From NCBI GenBank assembly GCA_965230485.1, contig CBDDLA010000001.1, positions 3,286,001 through 3,350,000 on the forward strand: 64,000 bases of DNA, read 5' to 3'. The translations under genes and the position numbers were made by a program. Below, piece by piece: positions 33,207-42,276 of this stretch; positions within the stretch are counted from its first letter, which is position 1; the number at the start of each line of letters is the position of its first letter. Below the pieces are notes generated by a model. It was given only the letters and a program-made list of their open reading frames with translations, had not been told where the DNA came from and searched no databases. This DNA is from Putridiphycobacter sp965230485 (lineage in GTDB: Bacteria > Bacteroidota > Bacteroidia > Flavobacteriales_D > Crocinitomicaceae).

Positions 33207-34121
33207 ATGAGTAAAACATTCAAATTGGATGCCATTCCCAACCAAAAAGGCCGAGTGGCGATTGTGACCGGAGCGAATACTGGTCTAGGGTATGAAACAG
33301 CTTTGGCATTTGTGCAAAAAGAAATTGAAGTGGTGATGGCTTGTCGGAATGCTGAAAAAGCAGAAGAGGCTATTGCAAAAATCAAGAAAGAAGTACCCAG
33401 TGCCAAATTAGTCTTCATTCCCATTGATTTAATGGACTTGGCCTCTGTTAGAACTTTTGCCGCTGAATTTTTAAAACAATACGATCGGTTAGATTTATTA
33501 GTGAATAATGCAGGGATCATGATTCCTCCTTTTCAGAAAACAAAGGATGGATTCGAAAGCCAAATGGGGGTGAATTATTTTAGCCATTTTTTACTAACTG
33601 GTTTGCTCATTAATGTTTTGAATAAAACACAAGGTTCTCGCATTGTGACCTTGAGCAGTAAGGCCCATGAGGGAGGAGTCATTAATTTTAAAGATTTAAA
33701 CTCAGAACAATCGTATTCTAAAATGACGGCCTACAGTCAGAGCAAGCTGGCAGATTTATTATTTACCCAAGAGTTAAACCGTAGACTCAAAGCTTCTAAT
33801 AAACAAGCATTATCTGTCGCATCACATCCAGGAGTGGCTACTACAGAGTTAGGCAGGCATATACCAAAATTAGCGTATTACTTGCTAATGCCTATTTTTA
33901 TTTTGATGACGCATAAGCCAGCGAAAGGGGCATTGCCAACCATTATGGCAGCATTGGATGAAGACGTTCAGGGTGGCGATTATTTTGGACCGGTTGGCTT
34001 TAGAGAAATGAAAGGGCCACCCGCTAAAGTTAAAGCGAAACCAAGAGCGTATAATGAAGAAGTGGCTGCTAAATTATGGACGGTGTCAGAGGAATTGACT
34101 GGGTTTAAATTTGAGATTTAG
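33207..34121 (+). CDS. short-chain dehydrogenase/reductase, retinol-dehydrogenase-like
   Basis: 304 residues. Classical SDR features: cofactor motif VTGANTGLGYETA (residues about 16-28), ACRN after beta-2 suggesting NADP preference, LVNNAGIM, catalytic Ser in VTLSSKA, and YSQSKLADLLF holding Tyr and Lys. The C-terminal part resembles the human RDH11/WW-oxidoreductase branch. Cytoplasmic oxidoreductase with unknown substrate. It is a single gene, with the next gene on the opposite strand. Confidence 0.92.
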   Translation: MSKTFKLDAIPNQKGRVAIVTGANTGLGYETALAFVQKEIEVVMACRNAEKAEEAIAKIKKEVPSAKLVFIPIDLMDLASVRTFAAEFLKQYDRLDLLVNNAGIMIPPFQKTKDGFESQMGVNYFSHFLLTGLLINVLNKTQGSRIVTLSSKAHEGGVINFKDLNSEQSYSKMTAYSQSKLADLLFTQELNRRLKASNKQALSVASHPGVATTELGRHIPKLAYYLLMPIFILMTHKPAKGALPTIMAALDEDVQGGDYFGPVGFREMKGPPAKVKAKPRAYNEEVAAKLWTVSEELTGFKFEI

Positions 34122-34131
34122 TATAAGCATA

Positions 34132-34161
34132 CAGTGCATTTCGGCTACGCTCAATGTACTG
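34132..34161. repeat. intergenic hairpin element, copy 1
   Basis: CAGTGCATT / AATGTACTG forms a 9-bp stem (one G-T pair) around the 12-nt loop TCGGCTACGCTC. The loop core TTCGGCTACGCTCA is a near-match, in inverted orientation, to CTGAGCGGAGTCGAA at 34352. Such elements resemble interspersed repeats scattered in Bacteroidota genomes. Confidence 0.45.
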
Positions 34162-34350
34162 CTTGTTACATTAAAATCAAAGAGTTCAATACCTGTAAGG
34201 AATCACTGAGCTAAGACGTAAGTAAAGAGTAAAAATGAGCGCGTCTTGATGTAGTTTGTTACCTTTTAATGAACTCAGGGTTCATCAGTTTAAAGTACCG
34301 AGAGCATTCAATGTATTGTCAACCTATAATTCTGTATTCCTATTGCGAAC

Positions 34351-34368
34351 GCTGAGCGGAGTCGAAGC
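34351..34368. repeat. intergenic repeat element, copy 2 (inverted)
   Basis: GCTGAGCGGAGTCGAAGC, the inverted near-copy of the loop core of the 34132 element, located just after the stop of the minus-strand NTF2-like gene. It could be part of a dispersed repeat family. Confidence 0.4.
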
Positions 34369-34377
34369 TTAAGCACC

Positions 34378-34911
34378 CTACCCGCCAAATTGTTTAGGAA
34401 TTGGATTATTTTCAGACTCTTGTGCCCAGTAGATATTAACAACCCACCACCGCTTGCCATCATTCATCAATTGGATGCTATTAATGCCACGCATAAATGG
34501 TGTTTTGTCCGCTTTAGAATGAAAACATTCGTAGGTACTAAATACATGAGCGATATGACCAAATTGCTGCACATCTCTATGGATTTCTGATTCATAAAAC
34601 CCGTTTTCCATCAACCATTTCCCGGAACTTTGAACATAGTCTTCAGGTTTGATGTAGCGCAGTTGATAATCTCCAGATTGAGATTGGCCGGTTGGAATCA
34701 TTTGTGCGCCATCTTTATAGAGGTAATGGAACAATTCCCAATTTCTTACTTCACCTTTTTCTCCAGAAATAACGGTGTAAAGTGTAGTAATCATTTTGTC
34801 AAGGCTATTGACCTTATTAAGGTATTTCTGATCTAGTTGATTGATGCTATCGCTTTGACCCATTAATGAATATGAGATACTCAAAATGGAAAAGAATATA
34901 AGTGCTCGCAT
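34378..34911 (-). CDS. secreted NTF2/SnoaL-like protein
   Basis: 177 residues with signal peptide MRALIFFSILSISYSLMGQ. The mature part follows the NTF2-like cone fold (LDKMITTLYTVISGEKGEVRNWELFHYLYKDGAQMIP ... FGHIAHVFSTYECFHS ... NSIQLMNDGKRWWVVNIYW). Such proteins bind small ligands or act as isomerases; no catalytic residues can be assigned. It is a lone minus-strand gene flanked by opposite-strand genes and repeat elements. Confidence 0.8.
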   Translation of the reverse strand: MRALIFFSILSISYSLMGQSDSINQLDQKYLNKVNSLDKMITTLYTVISGEKGEVRNWELFHYLYKDGAQMIPTGQSQSGDYQLRYIKPEDYVQSSGKWLMENGFYESEIHRDVQQFGHIAHVFSTYECFHSKADKTPFMRGINSIQLMNDGKRWWVVNIYWAQESENNPIPKQFGG

Positions 34912-35066
34912 AAGTTTTTTGCTTTAATTTAATGGCTTTTGGGTTGAGTTAAGGGGTTAAATTGGTCAAAGGAAATATGTTGGTTTTAAAGGCGGAAAAA
35001 CAATTTATACCATCTTGATGCAACCTATTCTAAACAATATGCATCAAATGAATAAACGCAGGTCTT

Positions 35067-35711
35067 ATGAAGCATTCAATATCTCTTTTCTGTCTCTTTA
35101 TCTGTACTTTTTTTGCTGGTGCGCAAGGTACAATTACTTCCTTTTCTATGAGCCCAGTTAATCCAATGAGCACTGATACGATATATATTTATGCGGGTCT
35201 TCAGTTCACTAGTGGTGATTGCGAACTTGATAATTTGTCCTATTCTTTAAGTGGTAATAATTTGCAAGCCAATACGCACCATTGCGTCGGTGCCTTGGCT
35301 GTAATATGCCCTACCACCGATACGTTTAAAATAAATCCGCTTCCTGCTGGGAATTACAATTTTAATTTATTTTTAACAACTGGGATTTCGCCGGCACCTT
35401 GTGTAGCGGGAATAGCGCCAGATCATGATTCTACTTTTTCGTTTACAGTAGGTCCGGTTACCGCAGGGGTAGCTAAACCATCAGCTTTAGCATTTAATAT
35501 TTACCCTAATCCAGTTACTGATCAAATCAGATTAGAATTTGTTCCTTCAAATACAGCTTACAAAATTATTAACGTAACCGGTCAGGTGGTTAAATCAGGT
35601 GTGGTGAACAACAATATCATTACTCATTTAGAGGTATTGCCAAAGGGCCTCTATTTTCTAAAAATAAGAACTGATGATGGCGAACTCGTTAGACAAATGA
35701 TCAAAGCATAA
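35067..35711 (+). CDS. T9SS type A sorting domain protein, small
   Basis: 214 residues with signal peptide (MKHSISLFCLFICTFFAGAQG). Residues about 20-135 are a beta-sandwich-like domain with four Cys; the C-terminal 70 residues are a type A T9SS sorting domain: FNIYPNPVTDQIRLEF ... GLYFLKIRTDDGELVRQMIKA. It is therefore exported through T9SS and attached to the cell surface or released. The functional domain is not recognised. Convergent with the small lipoprotein gene downstream. Confidence 0.88.
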   Translation: MKHSISLFCLFICTFFAGAQGTITSFSMSPVNPMSTDTIYIYAGLQFTSGDCELDNLSYSLSGNNLQANTHHCVGALAVICPTTDTFKINPLPAGNYNFNLFLTTGISPAPCVAGIAPDHDSTFSFTVGPVTAGVAKPSALAFNIYPNPVTDQIRLEFVPSNTAYKIINVTGQVVKSGVVNNNIITHLEVLPKGLYFLKIRTDDGELVRQMIKA

Positions 35712-35726
35712 CGCCTTCAGTTTACC

Positions 35727-35876
35727 TTAACGTTGATATTCCAAATCCGTAATTGGTCTGTCAATTGCCTCTTCTTGCTCAGTTGAGGGTTCTACTAATG
35801 GTTTTTTGCATACAATGCAGGAGTTCATGGCAAAGATGGCTAAAGTGATGGCCATTATTTTAATCGCTTTTTTCAT
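35727..35876 (-). CDS. small lipoprotein, 49 aa
   Basis: The start is placed at ATG 35876 (MKKAIKIMAITLAIFAMNSC), which gives a standard lipoprotein signal with Cys20; a longer frame starting at 35918 would put extra residues before the signal. The mature part is about 30 residues (IVCKKPLVEPSTEQEEAIDR). No family recognised. It ends 15 bp from the convergent T9SS cargo gene. Confidence 0.6.
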   Translation of the reverse strand: MKKAIKIMAITLAIFAMNSCIVCKKPLVEPSTEQEEAIDRPITDLEYQR

Positions 35877-35975
35877 TACACTATTGATTTGTTTCTTGAA
35901 GTACACACCTGGCCACAAAAAAGTTGCTTGGTATTTTAGTTTAAATCTTATTAAATTCGTTGCTAATAATGACCA

Positions 35976-36491
35976 ATGAACAAAATAAGAGAAGCCACCA
36001 TATTAGATGCCATTCCATTAGCCGAATTGGCAAGGACAACCTTTAAGCAATCTCATGGACACAGTGCTTCGGAATCTGAGATCAATAATTATATGTCCTT
36101 AAATTTTTTAGAGGCCGTTTTCAATGAAGAACTGTCGGACCCTAACAATAGGTATTACCTCATTTATGACGATCAAAAATTGGTTGGTTATTCTAAGCTC
36201 ATTTTGAACACGAGCACGAATAGTGTTGCAGAACAAAATATCGCTAAGCTAGAACGCATTTATGTTTTAGAGGAAGCACATGGCTTAGGGTTGGGGAAAA
36301 GATTATTTGACGTCAATGTGAAATTCGCTCGTGAAAATAACCAATCTGGGATTTGGCTGTTTACGTGGATAGAAAACCATAGGGCCATTCGATTCTATCA
36401 GAAATTAGGGTTTCAAATTGTGGGTAAATATGATTTTCGTATTTCAGATACACATTCAAATCCAAATCATCAACTTTACCTTAAGATTTAA
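35976..36491 (+). CDS. GNAT-family N-acetyltransferase
   Basis: 171 residues with the acetyl-CoA binding motif A, VLEEAHGLGLGKRLFDVNV (about residues 96-115), and GIWLFTWIENHRAIRFYQKLGFQIVGKYDF toward the C-terminus. Cytoplasmic acetyltransferase with an unknown amine substrate, of the kind often acting on amino acids or antibiotics. A single gene preceding the membrane-bound LuxR regulator. Confidence 0.9.
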   Translation: MNKIREATILDAIPLAELARTTFKQSHGHSASESEINNYMSLNFLEAVFNEELSDPNNRYYLIYDDQKLVGYSKLILNTSTNSVAEQNIAKLERIYVLEEAHGLGLGKRLFDVNVKFARENNQSGIWLFTWIENHRAIRFYQKLGFQIVGKYDFRISDTHSNPNHQLYLKI

Positions 36492-36542
36492 GTCAAAAAT
36501 CAATCAGAGCTAAAAGAATGGTTCTATATTCGTAACAGATTA

Positions 36543-37430
36543 ATGATGGAAATATTTGAGATTGTTGTACTGATTTTCGCTTATACCTTAGGGGTAATGA
36601 CCTTATTTTTAGCTATTATTTGCTATAAACGGCACATTGAATACATAGAAACTATTTTTTTAACGGTTGCTTTTTTGTTATTGATTGTGGCCATTACCAT
36701 CAGCCGATTTCTTGACTTTTACGACTATCCTGATTGGTTAGACTCTAATTTGATCATCCAGATTCCAGTTTTACTTGTTGGCTTAAGTACAGTCTTCAAT
36801 ACCTTTGCTGAGCGGCAATTTGAACCGAATCCGCTCATTAAAAAGGGACTGGTTATAGGTTTTAGTATCGCGCTTATATTGGCATTGATTGAACATTTTT
36901 TTGAAGAGCATTTATGGGCGGATCAAATCGTAATGACGTATTTATTGGTGTCGGTCATGTACGCCATGTCAATCATCAGAACCGCTAAGCCAACCGCCAG
37001 AGTTAAGCACCGTGAAAAAATTGAACGCATCACGGCTATGGTTTGTTTTATTGTGCTTCCCATTACCTTGTTTTTAGACTTGTTTTCTGACCAAATAGAT
37101 GTCCTGAGCACTGTCCAGTCTAAATCAGGATTAACCTTACCCTTTTTATTTATTTTTCTGGCAGGAGGTAAGTTTCTGGACGATATAAAACGCCTCTCTT
37201 TGTTTTCAGCTTCCAATTCGGTCAACGAGCAGAACATTAAAAATTATCATTTTACCCCAAGAGAATTAGAAGTGGTTGAACTCATTCTTAAAGGACATAC
37301 CTATAATGATATTGCAGATAAGCTGTTCATTTCTTTGCCAACTGTTAAAACCCATGTGTCGCGCATTTATAAAAAAGCCAATGTGGGCAATAAAATGGAA
37401 TTACTGAATTTATTAAGTCGTTCCAGTTAA
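36543..37430 (+). CDS. membrane-bound LuxR-type transcriptional regulator
   Basis: 295 residues. The first 220 hold six to seven hydrophobic segments (for example VVLIFAYTLGVMTLFLAIICY, LVIGFSIALILALIEHF), and the last 65 are a LuxR/NarL-type helix-turn-helix (FTPRELEVVELILKGHTYNDIADKLFISLPTVKTHVSRIYKKANVGNKMELLNLL). The 7TM-like sensor fused directly to a DNA-binding domain implies signal-dependent regulation from the membrane. It has a terminator after it; the next unit (SnoaL-like and reductase genes) may be its target. Confidence 0.88.
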   Translation: MMEIFEIVVLIFAYTLGVMTLFLAIICYKRHIEYIETIFLTVAFLLLIVAITISRFLDFYDYPDWLDSNLIIQIPVLLVGLSTVFNTFAERQFEPNPLIKKGLVIGFSIALILALIEHFFEEHLWADQIVMTYLLVSVMYAMSIIRTAKPTARVKHREKIERITAMVCFIVLPITLFLDLFSDQIDVLSTVQSKSGLTLPFLFIFLAGGKFLDDIKRLSLFSASNSVNEQNIKNYHFTPRELEVVELILKGHTYNDIADKLFISLPTVKTHVSRIYKKANVGNKMELLNLLSRSS

Positions 37431-37465
37431 CCAGATCGCCAAGGCCTTATGGCTTCTGTTTTGAC

Positions 37466-37495
37466 AAAATCTTGAACTAGTTCAAGATTTTTTTT
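37466..37495 (+). terminator. strong rho-independent terminator after the LuxR-type gene
   Basis: A perfect palindrome, AAAATCTTGAACTAGTTC and its complement half, is followed by a further run of T. Confidence 0.85.
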
Positions 37496-37559
37496 AATCC
37501 AGTTCATTTTTCCACCATTTCATTCTCCTCACCTTTGTACTGTCAAAAAAACAGAACAA

Positions 37560-38102
37560 ATGAGACATGTTAAACAATTATTCATCTTTTTAATTTTTAG
37601 TACTATGGGATTAGCACAAGAGGTATCGATACCTAAAATAGAATTCAACGACCATCTTCAGGAGAGCTGGACGCAACAGGAAACGGATAACGCAAAAGTA
37701 GTCGTTGATTTTTTTCAGCATTTAATGAACGAGCATGATTTTGAATACACCCTTAAGCACTATGGCGAAGGGTCATATTTACAGCATAACAGGGCCATAC
37801 CAAATGATGTTCCTGGGCTTATTAGTTATGTGAAAAATGTCACCAAGCGGTTTCCTGAATATGCCTTTGATGTCAAACGCATTATTGTGAGCGGCGATTT
37901 TGTTGTCCTACACAGCCATGCAACTTTTAAAGCCAAACACCGCGCTAACGAGAAAAAGGGATTTATTATTACCGATACTTTTAGGCTCGAAAACGGAAAA
38001 TTGGCCGAGCATTGGGATGCCATTCAGCCCATTGATACCTTTTCGCGGCTCTTTTTCTTAATGGCAGGTGGAAAAATCAGAAATAATAACCCTACTTTTT
38101 AA
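37560..38102 (+). CDS. secreted SnoaL/NTF2-like protein
   Basis: 180 residues with signal peptide MRHVKQLFIFLIFSTMGLAQE. The rest is the SnoaL-like polyketide-cyclase fold: VVDFFQHLMNEHDFEYTLKHYGEGSYLQHNRAIPNDVPGLISYVKNV ... GDFVVLHSHATFKAK ... ITDTFRLENGKLAEHWDAIQ. Members are isomerases or ligand-binding proteins. It is 11 bp upstream of the NAD-dependent reductase gene, so co-transcription is likely, suggesting linked small-molecule metabolism. Confidence 0.85.
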   Translation: MRHVKQLFIFLIFSTMGLAQEVSIPKIEFNDHLQESWTQQETDNAKVVVDFFQHLMNEHDFEYTLKHYGEGSYLQHNRAIPNDVPGLISYVKNVTKRFPEYAFDVKRIIVSGDFVVLHSHATFKAKHRANEKKGFIITDTFRLENGKLAEHWDAIQPIDTFSRLFFLMAGGKIRNNNPTF

Positions 38103-38113
38103 TCAATTTTCAA

Positions 38114-39163
38114 ATGAAAGCAATTAATACAAACGCGCCTATGCTTGTGACAGGTGCCAGCGGATACTTAGCCGGATGGATCATTAAATACTTATTGGAA
38201 GCCGGTCATACGGTTCACGCTACCGTCAGAAATCCACAAAAGAAAAGCAGTACCGAGCATTTAGAACGCATTGCCAAAACGGCAAGTGGTCAACTGCATT
38301 TTTTTAAAGCGGATTTACTTAATGAAGGCAATTTTGATGCAGCTATGCAAGGATGTGAAGTTGTGTTCCACACCGCTTCTCCTTTTATTTTAAGCGTTAA
38401 AGATCCGGTGAAGGATTTACTAAATCCAGCCTTAAAAGGCACTGAAAATGTCCTTAAGAGCGTTAATAAAACGCCTTCGGTTAAAAGGGTTGTGTTAACG
38501 AGTAGTGTGGTTTCTATTTTCGGTGATAATATTGACTATGTCAAATCGGGGAAGACCGCATTAGATGAATCGGATTGGAATACCACTAGCAGTACTGAGC
38601 ACATGCCTTATCCGTACTCTAAGGTCAGGGCTGAAAAACGGGCCTGGGAAATTTGTGAGATGCAAGAAAGATGGGATCTCGTCACCATTAACCCTGCTGG
38701 CATTTGGGGGCCCTCGCTAACAAAAAATAGTCAATCGGCAACAATTAACCTTTTGATTAGTTTAGCAGATGGTCGTTCTAAGTTAGGTGTAGCGGATTTA
38801 AAATTACCGTTTGTTGATGTACGTAATGTGGCCCAGGCGCATATTACAGCTGCTTTCGACCCTCAAGCACAAGGCCGACATATTCTTTTGAATGAGACAT
38901 TAACTATGAAAGAGATGGCTGATATATTAAAAGCGAAATACGGAAAAAAATACGCATTTCCTAATCGGGTATTCCCTAAGTGGATAGCCTGGTTAATGGC
39001 ACCGATATCCGGAACATCTCGAAAGTTTATTCTTAACAATGTTGGTCACGATTTAAAATTCAACAATTCGAAATCTATCCATAAATTGGGGATTAATTAT
39101 AGAGACACAAAGGAAACCCTATACGATCAATTCGAACAACTTGAGTCAGACGGATTAATTTAA
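38114..39163 (+). CDS. NAD(P)-dependent reductase/epimerase, dihydroflavonol-4-reductase-like
   Basis: 349 residues of the extended SDR type: VTGASGYLAGWIIKYLLEAG cofactor motif at residues about 13-32, HTASPF, VLTSSV, and YPYSKVRAEKRAW with catalytic Tyr and Lys. Similar to aldehyde or ketone reductases of the dihydroflavonol reductase group. A paralog lies at 42277-43347, sharing the same motifs and a C-terminal segment before RDTKETLYDQF. Substrate unknown. Confidence 0.92.
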   Translation: MKAINTNAPMLVTGASGYLAGWIIKYLLEAGHTVHATVRNPQKKSSTEHLERIAKTASGQLHFFKADLLNEGNFDAAMQGCEVVFHTASPFILSVKDPVKDLLNPALKGTENVLKSVNKTPSVKRVVLTSSVVSIFGDNIDYVKSGKTALDESDWNTTSSTEHMPYPYSKVRAEKRAWEICEMQERWDLVTINPAGIWGPSLTKNSQSATINLLISLADGRSKLGVADLKLPFVDVRNVAQAHITAAFDPQAQGRHILLNETLTMKEMADILKAKYGKKYAFPNRVFPKWIAWLMAPISGTSRKFILNNVGHDLKFNNSKSIHKLGINYRDTKETLYDQFEQLESDGLI

Positions 39164-39192
39164 TTTCATAAATCAATGTATTTCGTCTCAAA

Positions 39193-39207
39193 ATCAATAT
39201 TTTTGAT
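39193..39207. promoter_or_regulatory. inverted repeat ATCAA-N5-TTGAT before the Crp-like gene
   Basis: Perfect 5-bp arms, 27 bp upstream of the ATG of the Crp/Fnr-like gene. It is a candidate autoregulatory operator; arm orientation is the reverse of the classical Fnr half-site layout, so it may also be chance. Confidence 0.3.
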
Positions 39208-39234
39208 ATTCCCTGAATGTCTAAATATTGAGAT

Positions 39235-39825
39235 ATGGATGAGTATAAATTACGGATAAGACAGAAGTTAAATGATTTATTGAACCATACTGAAGAGGAT
39301 TTAATTAATGATTACCTGAATATATTACAATTTAGAAAGATAAGGAAACGACAATTAATTGCCCAACCAGGTTTTCCTCGCCAACACGAAACTTATGTGG
39401 TGAAAGGCACCTTTAGGGCTTTTTTTATAGACGATTCTGGAAATGAACAAACCATTCAATTTGCGATTGACGACTGGTATATTAATGACTTAAGGAGCTA
39501 TATTTCAGGAGAACCAGCTACCCTTTACATTGAAGCGCTAGAGGATTCTATTATCGCAGATATTCCAAAACAAGCCTTTGAGGCATTGTGTGATCAATAT
39601 CCAGCCATGCAAAAATTATATAGAATTGCTGCGCAACGAGGGTTTGCATACGCTCAAAAGCGAATGATTTCTAATTTACAAAAGTCGGCTGAAGAACGGT
39701 ATTTGGATTTTCACAAACAATATGCAGAAATTGAAATGCGCGTTCCTCAGCATGCTTTAGCTTCATACTTAAATATGAGTCAGGAATATTTGAGTAAAAT
39801 TAGAAGTAAATTAGCCACTACCTAG
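39235..39825 (+). CDS. Crp/Fnr-family transcriptional regulator
   Basis: 196 residues. The N-terminal cyclic-nucleotide-binding-like barrel is seen in KRQLIAQPGFPRQHETYVVKGTFRAFFID and EPATLYIEALEDSIIADIPKQAFEALC; no Cys for an iron-sulfur cluster is present, so it is not an Fnr oxygen sensor. The C-terminal helix-turn-helix is short: VPQHALASYLNMSQEYLSKIRSKL. This type is common in Bacteroidota near small oxidoreductases. Target and ligand unknown; the reductase genes on either side are candidates. Confidence 0.85.
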   Translation: MDEYKLRIRQKLNDLLNHTEEDLINDYLNILQFRKIRKRQLIAQPGFPRQHETYVVKGTFRAFFIDDSGNEQTIQFAIDDWYINDLRSYISGEPATLYIEALEDSIIADIPKQAFEALCDQYPAMQKLYRIAAQRGFAYAQKRMISNLQKSAEERYLDFHKQYAEIEMRVPQHALASYLNMSQEYLSKIRSKLATT

Positions 39826-39945
39826 CCCAAGTGCCATGTCATACTTTTGTATGATATTTGATTTTCAGGACAATTTCATACCCTTTCCCGATTGTGTATC
39901 ATTGTAATTAGTCATTGATTTGTGCATCAATTTAAATGACTAAAC

Positions 39946-40572
39946 ATGATTAAAACATTTCAGTATGTGCTCTGTCTGGTTTTTGTATGGTGGTTCAATC
40001 ACCAGGGACTTGCGCAAGACACCAAAACCGATAAAACGGTTCAAAATTTTCCACTTTCAGTGGCTTTAATCAACCAAAGTTGGGCCTTTCCAGGGTCACA
40101 AGTATTTCGGTTGACACCTGTTTATCCGGGCCTGTCGGTAGGTTCAGAATACCATTACAGGCAACGTCCTAAAACCACCTTTTACCAAAGTCTTGAATTT
40201 GGTGGCTTTTTGAATCGGTCGGCTGGTTCAGCGTTGTATGGGCATACCAATATTGGTTGGCGATATCGGGCCGATTTTGGATTAGCGGTCGACGTTTCAT
40301 TAGGGTTAGGCTATTTCCATGGCTTTCATCCTTCACCCATTTATAGTTTAAACACCAATGGGACTTATGAAAAAGTGAGTGATCCCGGTGTTGGGGCATC
40401 AGCAGCCAATATCCATTTACAGTTGGGGTATCGCTTAGGCAAATTCAATAGAGACTGGACGCCTTTTGTTAGTTACCAATGGATGGCCAGTACCTATTAC
40501 TGGAGCCTGATTACCATCCGACCAAGCGGTTTTTTAAAAATAGGAGCCCGATTTAACCTAAAAACAATTTAA
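39946..40572 (+). CDS. secreted outer-membrane-like protein, 208 aa
   Basis: 208 residues with signal peptide MIKTFQYVLCLVFVWWFNHQGLAQD. Repeated strand patterns (LSVGSEYHYRQRPKTTFYQSLEFGGFL, IGWRYRADFGLAVDVSLGLGYFHGF, VHLQLGYRLGKF) and the ending LKIGARFNLKTI suggest a small beta-barrel. The stop overlaps the start of the serine-hydrolase gene (TTTAATG), so they are one operon. No family named. Confidence 0.7.
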   Translation: MIKTFQYVLCLVFVWWFNHQGLAQDTKTDKTVQNFPLSVALINQSWAFPGSQVFRLTPVYPGLSVGSEYHYRQRPKTTFYQSLEFGGFLNRSAGSALYGHTNIGWRYRADFGLAVDVSLGLGYFHGFHPSPIYSLNTNGTYEKVSDPGVGASAANIHLQLGYRLGKFNRDWTPFVSYQWMASTYYWSLITIRPSGFLKIGARFNLKTI

Positions 40573-41753
40573 TGATGAAAATTAAGAATTATTCAATCGC
40601 ATGCCTACTTATCCTTTCAGGAATTGCGGCTTGTCAAAAAGATACCTATTATCAGGTTGCCAATATTGATTGCCCATTGGGGACAGAAGCACACCCAAAT
40701 CACGAGACTTACCAGTCTATTTTAGATCGCTATTCTAAAAACGGGGTTGTGGGCTTGTCGGTGGTGATTTCCAAACCCGATAGCGATACTTGGGTGGGGT
40801 CTTCTGGCTACGCCAATATAGAAGACAATCTTCCTTTAAATTCTTGTCATTTGCAGCAAACAGCAAGTTTGGCAAAGTCTTTTACAGGCATTGTTATTCT
40901 TCAGCTCATTGAGGAAGGTAAATTAACATTTGATACCAAAATAAAGGCGTTATTGAACGAAGACATTCAATCTTATATCCCAAACATTGATGAGGTGACC
41001 ATAGAACATTTATTACAGCAGACGTCCGGTATACCCGATATTTTTGACATCAGCTTTTTTGAAAAACTAATGAATGATCCCCAAAAGACCTACACTACCG
41101 CAGAATTATTGTCTATTCTAAAGAACCGAAAGCCATTGCAGGCTCCAGGCGAAAAGCATGTCTATGCCGATCCGAATTTTATGCTATTGTCACTCATCAT
41201 TGATCGGCTTGAGGGGAGCCATATTGAAGCTTTTGAGACACGCATTTTTAAACCACTTGGACTAGAGATGTATTATCATAACGACGAATTTCCATCACCG
41301 AAAGGCTTGGTGGCGAGTTACTGGGATCAGTATAATAATGGCCAGTATGAGAATATTTCTGAATTAGAAATTAGGGTGAACGCTTATATATTAGGTTCGG
41401 GCGGTGTGATTGCCTCACCAACGAATATGGTAAGATTTTATGAGGGTGTATTCAACGGTGAACTGGTTGGAGAGGCCATGTTAAATCGCATTAAAACCAA
41501 TTGGGTACCTGAACCAGCTGAAAACAGAATGAATACAAGTTACAGCCATGGTTTTATGGTGATAGAAACTGATGAAGGAGACTGGATTGGTCATACTGGC
41601 TTATTTCCTGGCTCCTCGTGTTATGTTTATCATAATATTCAAAATAAAACGACTATTGGTGTGTTTACCAATACAGGCACGTTTAGCTTTTTGGAAAAAA
41701 TGAAATTGATTTATTCGGATTTATGGCTTGACTTACGAGAGGCCGCAAAATGA
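40572..41753 (+). CDS. beta-lactamase-fold serine hydrolase lipoprotein
   Basis: 393 residues with a lipoprotein signal (YSIACLLILSGIAAC). Class C-like motifs: SxxK in QTASLAKSFTG (Ser99, Lys102), YxN-like YADPNF (second motif; Asp in the usual Asn position after Tyr-Ala), and HTG in WIGHTGLFPG. These are typical of the broad beta-lactamase/esterase/D-aminopeptidase family; resistance function cannot be claimed. Coupled to the upstream barrel-like gene. Located on the periplasmic or outer face. Confidence 0.85.
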   Translation: MMKIKNYSIACLLILSGIAACQKDTYYQVANIDCPLGTEAHPNHETYQSILDRYSKNGVVGLSVVISKPDSDTWVGSSGYANIEDNLPLNSCHLQQTASLAKSFTGIVILQLIEEGKLTFDTKIKALLNEDIQSYIPNIDEVTIEHLLQQTSGIPDIFDISFFEKLMNDPQKTYTTAELLSILKNRKPLQAPGEKHVYADPNFMLLSLIIDRLEGSHIEAFETRIFKPLGLEMYYHNDEFPSPKGLVASYWDQYNNGQYENISELEIRVNAYILGSGGVIASPTNMVRFYEGVFNGELVGEAMLNRIKTNWVPEPAENRMNTSYSHGFMVIETDEGDWIGHTGLFPGSSCYVYHNIQNKTTIGVFTNTGTFSFLEKMKLIYSDLWLDLREAAK

Positions 41754-41826
41754 GAAGTGAAAAATAATTTTATTCCTTCAGACAACTCTTATTTTTTTAA
41801 GTTGTATGTATTAAAATGGTTTAACA

Positions 41827-42156
41827 ATGGTTTTGAAAGTCTCAAATTTTTTCCTTGTCATTCCATTTTTAATTTTTGCTTGTGATGGTATTACAGGTAT
41901 GGAGGGTAGAGTGATTGACAGTGAAACTGAAAAGGGTGTTTCGGAAGTAGAATTAAATTTTAAGTCTTCCTTTGATGAATTCACAGTTAAAAGCGATTCA
42001 TTGGGTTATTTTGATGTGTTCAGCCACTATTCATGCGGTATTAAAAAATGTGATGAATCGTATACTCTACTTATTTCCAAACAAGGTTATAAGAAACAGT
42101 GTCTGTCTGAGCCTTTTTACACTGAGGATCGTTTAATAGCCATTGAGCAGAAGTAA
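41827..42156 (+). CDS. small lipoprotein with carboxypeptidase-regulatory-like fold
   Basis: 109 residues with a lipoprotein signal (FFLVIPFLIFAC). The mature part follows the CarboxypepD_reg-like pattern MEGRVIDSETEKGVSEVELNFKS ... VKSDSLGYFDVFS ... LLISKQGYKK, a prealbumin-like beta-sandwich. Alone in its surroundings; no partner evident. Probably a small surface-exposed binding domain. Confidence 0.75.
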   Translation: MVLKVSNFFLVIPFLIFACDGITGMEGRVIDSETEKGVSEVELNFKSSFDEFTVKSDSLGYFDVFSHYSCGIKKCDESYTLLISKQGYKKQCLSEPFYTEDRLIAIEQK

Positions 42157-42276
42157 TATTGACGGTTTTCTTCACCAACTATTTTTAAATCTCAAAAGAA
42201 ATATATACGTCAAACAGTAATCTGTATACATTTACTTGGTTTTATCATGGCATCTTTGTATTATTAAAATTCAATT

